NCBI GenBank assembly: GCA_047636495.1
Contig: JBLILH010000037.1
Coordinates: forward strand, 1 to 25,496
DNA: 25,496 nt
Direction: 5' to 3'
DNA from: Endobugula sp047636495
GTDB taxonomy: Bacteria; Pseudomonadota; Gammaproteobacteria; Pseudomonadales; Cellvibrionaceae
Position numbers and translations under genes: made by a program. Under the pieces are notes generated by a model. The model did not search any database, was not told the origin of the DNA, and worked only from the letters and a program-made list of their open reading frames with translations. This document shows, piece by piece, positions 23,019-25,496 of the stretch. The stretch's first letter is position 1, and each line of letters opens with the position of its first letter.

Positions 23019-24185
23019 ATGAACGTATTATCTATGACCAATCTTGACCTTACTGGTCAACGCGTATTAATTCGTGAAGATTTAAATGTGCCTATTAAAG
23101 ATGGTAAAGTATCCTCTGATGCACGTATTCGTGCCGCATTACCAACGATTGAACTTGCCCGTAAAGCAGGCGCAAAAGTCATGGTGATGTCGCACTTAGG
23201 TCGCCCCACCGAAGGTGAATTCACCGATGAATTTTCTTTGCAACCTGTCGCTGATCTTTTAGGAAAATTACTCAATATCACAGTGCCGGTAATTAACGAC
23301 TGGAAAAACGGTATCAACATTAATGATGGCGATGTCGTGCTACTCGAGAATGTTCGTTTTAATATCGGCGAGAAAAAAGATGCTGAAGACTTAGCAAAAG
23401 CCTATGCGAGCCTATGCGATATTTTTGTGATGGATGCCTTTGGTACCGCCCATCGCGCTCAAGCATCCACTCATGGTGTGGCTAAGTTTGCACCTACCGC
23501 TTGCGCCGGCCCATTACTGACTAGAGAACTAAGCGCATTAGAAAAAGCCTTAGCAAACCCTGAGCGTCCGCTAGTGGCTATTGTTGGCGGTTCAAAAGTA
23601 TCGACCAAACTCACCGTACTAGAAACACTGGCCGACAAAGCCGATCAAATTATTGTTGGCGGCGGCATTGCGAATACATTTTTAGCGGCCAGCGGTAACA
23701 ATGTAGGCAAGTCCCTTTACGAGGAAGACTTAATTCCTAATGCCAAGGCATTAATGGAAAAAACCCACATTCCAGTACCCACCGATGTGGTTGTTGGCTT
23801 AGAGTTTTCTGAATCTGCTAACGCCACAGAAAAAAATGCTGCTGACGTGACTGACAACGATATGATTTTTGATATTGGCAAAAAAACATCGGCGACATTA
23901 GCCGCTATTATTAAAGATGCAAAAACCATTTTATGGAATGGTCCTGTTGGCGTATTTGAATTTGATCAATTTGGCGAAGGCACAAAATCCCTCGCCTTAG
24001 CGATCGCTAATAGCGCAGGTTTTTCTATCGCCGGTGGTGGTGATACCTTAGCGGCGGTTGATAAATATAATATTGCTGACAAAATATCTTACATTTCTAC
24101 TGGAGGTGGCGCATTTTTAGAATACGTTGAAGGTAAAACATTACCTGCTGTTGCAATATTAGAAGAAAGAGCAAAAACTCACTAA
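23019..24185 (+). CDS. pgk: Phosphoglycerate kinase
   Basis: The 388-aa protein has the normal bacterial PGK length. The signature N-domain VLIREDLNVPIKDGKVSSD (residues 16-34) and SHLGRPTEG lie early, and the nucleotide-binding C-domain shows GGSKVSTKLTVLE, ILWNGPVGVFEF and AGGGDTLAAVDKY, ending with STGGGAFLEYVEGK. It makes ATP from 1,3-bisphosphoglycerate in glycolysis and runs in reverse in gluconeogenesis. It follows epd by 24 bp with AGGAAAT upstream, so it is probably cotranscribed. Confidence 0.97.
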   Translation: MNVLSMTNLDLTGQRVLIREDLNVPIKDGKVSSDARIRAALPTIELARKAGAKVMVMSHLGRPTEGEFTDEFSLQPVADLLGKLLNITVPVINDWKNGININDGDVVLLENVRFNIGEKKDAEDLAKAYASLCDIFVMDAFGTAHRAQASTHGVAKFAPTACAGPLLTRELSALEKALANPERPLVAIVGGSKVSTKLTVLETLADKADQIIVGGGIANTFLAASGNNVGKSLYEEDLIPNAKALMEKTHIPVPTDVVVGLEFSESANATEKNAADVTDNDMIFDIGKKTSATLAAIIKDAKTILWNGPVGVFEFDQFGEGTKSLALAIANSAGFSIAGGGDTLAAVDKYNIADKISYISTGGGAFLEYVEGKTLPAVAILEERAKTH

Positions 24186-24188
24186 AAA

Positions 24189-24220
24189 AATCATCGTCAT
24201 TCTATCGGATGCCGATGATT
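24189..24220. terminator. Weak hairpin between pgk and fbaA
   Basis: AATCATCG (24189-24196) and CGATGATT (24213-24220) form an 8-bp inverted repeat immediately after the pgk stop. An A tract precedes it, but only a weak AT run follows, so it may terminate partially or act as an mRNA-end stabiliser. Confidence 0.35.
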
Positions 24221-24272
24221 ATATTGACACCAATCTTACATAACTTTTATTTCATGCCGAAAGGACAAGAAA

Positions 24273-25304
24273 ATGCCTGTCGTTAATTACGAAAAATACT
24301 GCCAAATGCTAGACAATGCGAAGCAAAATAAATTTGCTTACCCCGCTATTAACATCAGTTCTAGCGAAACCATTAATGCCGCTTTACTTGCATTTAAAGA
24401 AGCCAATTCAGATGGCATTATTCAAGTATCGGTCGGTGGAGGTAAATTTGCATCAGGTCAAGGCGTTGGCTCTATGGTCAAAGGCGGTATCGCCCTAGCC
24501 GTTTACACGCACATGATGGCAGAAGAATACAATGTGAATATTGCATTACACACCGATCATTGTCATCCAGAATATGTTGATTCATTTTTAATGCCGCTGA
24601 TTGCGGAAACGAAAAAGCGCCGCGCGGCGGGTTTATCTAATTTATTTAATTCGCATATGTACGATGGTTCGGCATTGCCAATGGATGAAAATATCGCTGC
24701 ATCAAAACGCATTATGTCTGAGTGCGTTGCAAATGATATTATTTTAGAAATCGAAACCGGTATTGTCGGTGGCGAAGAAGACGGCCACGACACCTCCAAT
24801 GTCGCCGCAGACAAACTGTACACCACACCCGAAGACATGGTGATGGCAGCAAAAGAAATCGGCTCGATGGGCCGCTTTATGCTGGCAGCCACTTTCGGCA
24901 ACGTGCATGGTGTTTACAAGCCAGGTAATGTCAAACTCACCCCTACCATTTTAAAAGATGGCCAAACAGCGGTTGTTAACGCCCTTGGCGAAGATGCGAA
25001 TTTAGACTTAGTGTTTCATGGTGGTTCTGGTTCAGATTTACACGAAATTCATGAAACATTAGAATACGGGGTCATCAAAATGAATATCGACACCGACACC
25101 CAATACGCCTACACACGACCAGTAGTTGATCACATAATGAAAAACTACGATGGCATGCTAAAAATCGAAGGTGAGGTAGGCAACAAAAAAGTCTACGATC
25201 CACGCGCCTACGGTAAAAAAGCCGAACGTAATATGGCCGATCGTATTATGCAGGCCTGTGATGATTTGCGTTCTACAGGCACGTCGTTGGGTAGAAATAT
25301 TTAG
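24273..25304 (+). CDS. fbaA: Class II fructose-bisphosphate aldolase
   Basis: The 343-aa protein is a zinc-dependent class II aldolase. Zinc and catalytic motifs include LHTDHCHPEYVDSFL (about residues 93-107), EIETGIVGGEEDGHDTS, ATFGNVHGVYKPGNVKLTPT and HGGSGSDLHEIHETLEYGVI, then MNIDTDTQYAY. The long EEDG segment and overall length fit the FbaA type rather than the shorter tagatose-bisphosphate aldolases. It condenses or cleaves fructose 1,6-bisphosphate. The ribosome site GAAAGGACAAG precedes the ATG. It closes the tkt-epd-pgk-fbaA cluster. Confidence 0.96.
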   Translation: MPVVNYEKYCQMLDNAKQNKFAYPAINISSSETINAALLAFKEANSDGIIQVSVGGGKFASGQGVGSMVKGGIALAVYTHMMAEEYNVNIALHTDHCHPEYVDSFLMPLIAETKKRRAAGLSNLFNSHMYDGSALPMDENIAASKRIMSECVANDIILEIETGIVGGEEDGHDTSNVAADKLYTTPEDMVMAAKEIGSMGRFMLAATFGNVHGVYKPGNVKLTPTILKDGQTAVVNALGEDANLDLVFHGGSGSDLHEIHETLEYGVIKMNIDTDTQYAYTRPVVDHIMKNYDGMLKIEGEVGNKKVYDPRAYGKKAERNMADRIMQACDDLRSTGTSLGRNI

Positions 25305-25338
25305 GCGCTTTATCTTATATCGTTTCGAGATTGAAAAT

Positions 25339-25418
25339 GGATTCCGGCATTCGCCGGAATGACGGATAAGTGGCTTGTGGATTCCGGCATTCGCCGGAAT
25401 GACGGATAAGTGGCTTGC
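25339..25418. repeat. 40-bp tandem palindromic repeat, two copies
   Basis: Two almost identical 40-bp units (25339-25378 and 25379-25418) each contain a perfect 8-bp hairpin ATTCCGGC/GCCGGAAT with an ATTC loop, then ATGACGGATAAGTGGCTTG. The tail resembles the 25-bp unit of the large satellite (both read ATGAC, then GATAAGT). Located 35 bp after the fbaA stop, it could also serve as a transcript end or an mRNA stabiliser. Confidence 0.9.
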
Positions 25419-25439
25419 GACTAACATCATTTCATCGTC

Positions 25440-25460
25440 ATGCCGGACTCGATCCGGCAT
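25440..25460. repeat. Single palindromic element
   Basis: ATGCCGGA (25440-25447) and TCCGGCAT (25453-25460) form a perfect 8-bp stem with a 5-nt loop. It belongs to the same GTCATNCCGG family as the arms of the 100-bp satellite unit and the 4102-4219 element. Confidence 0.8.
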
Positions 25461-25496
25461 CTTAAAACACTGCACCGACAATTATTCAAGGACGAA

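Noticed and set aside
25158..25481. 107-codon minus-strand open frame over the fbaA end
   Set aside because: It is antisense to a strong aldolase gene and translates the downstream palindromic repeats (IPANAGI-type peptides).

Overview
The window looks like chromosomal DNA of a moderately AT-rich gammaproteobacterium, probably marine or host-associated. The evidence is a tkt-epd-pgk-fba glycolytic cluster with a true Epd (erythrose-4-phosphate dehydrogenase), a YggL-type (DUF469) protein, a 55-aa DUF2986-type basic protein missed by a 60-aa cut-off, and a YgjP/DUF45 metalloprotein. All of these groups are typical of Gammaproteobacteria. I cannot resolve the genus. TGA is an ordinary stop here; the FkbM gene, for example, ends with it.

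Left part (1-3100): a graveyard of mobile DNA. An IS1595-family transposase remnant with in-frame stops and frameshifts is joined directly to an IS110-family remnant that lacks its N-terminus and its central linker. The junction creates a 301-codon open frame that is a chimera of two transposases. An FkbM-type methyltransferase, a short decayed coding fragment and a 14-bp tandem repeat follow.

Signalling block (3101-8419): four genes in two converging arms. On the + strand are an LqsR-like response regulator with an insertion in its receiver domain and a 258-aa protein with a heme-oxygenase-like di-iron (HDO-type) ligand pattern. On the - strand is a translationally coupled pair: a DHp-receiver protein with no ATPase domain, then a hybrid histidine kinase with a seven-helix membrane sensor. 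This is the best candidate for an undescribed system: possibly a small-molecule or quorum-type circuit in which the HDO-like enzyme makes or modifies a signal.

Middle (8540-10630): a GNAT acetyltransferase, then a LysR regulator divergent from a small antibiotic-biosynthesis-monooxygenase (ABM) protein.

Repeat block (10649-12540): an element with terminal inverted repeats (TGTCCCGTTAA core). A compact 118-bp relative sits at 4102-4219 in the opposite orientation. Inside the large copy lies a two-level satellite: ten 100-bp units and twenty-five 25-bp units, exactly 1625 bp with no net indel. Twenty in-register octamers follow. Comparing the two copies shows where the satellite arose.

Right part (12567-25304): GST, LysE-type exporter, membrane-anchored alpha/beta hydrolase, YgjP-like metalloprotein (apparently without a standard start codon), YggL, DUF2986, Lrp/AsnC regulator divergent from a Gate-domain membrane protein, VOC protein, GhrA-like 2-hydroxyacid dehydrogenase, then tkt, epd, pgk and fbaA in one direction. 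The last four form a central carbon module linking the pentose phosphate pathway, pyridoxal phosphate synthesis (Epd) and glycolysis. The window ends in short palindromic repeats related to the satellite.
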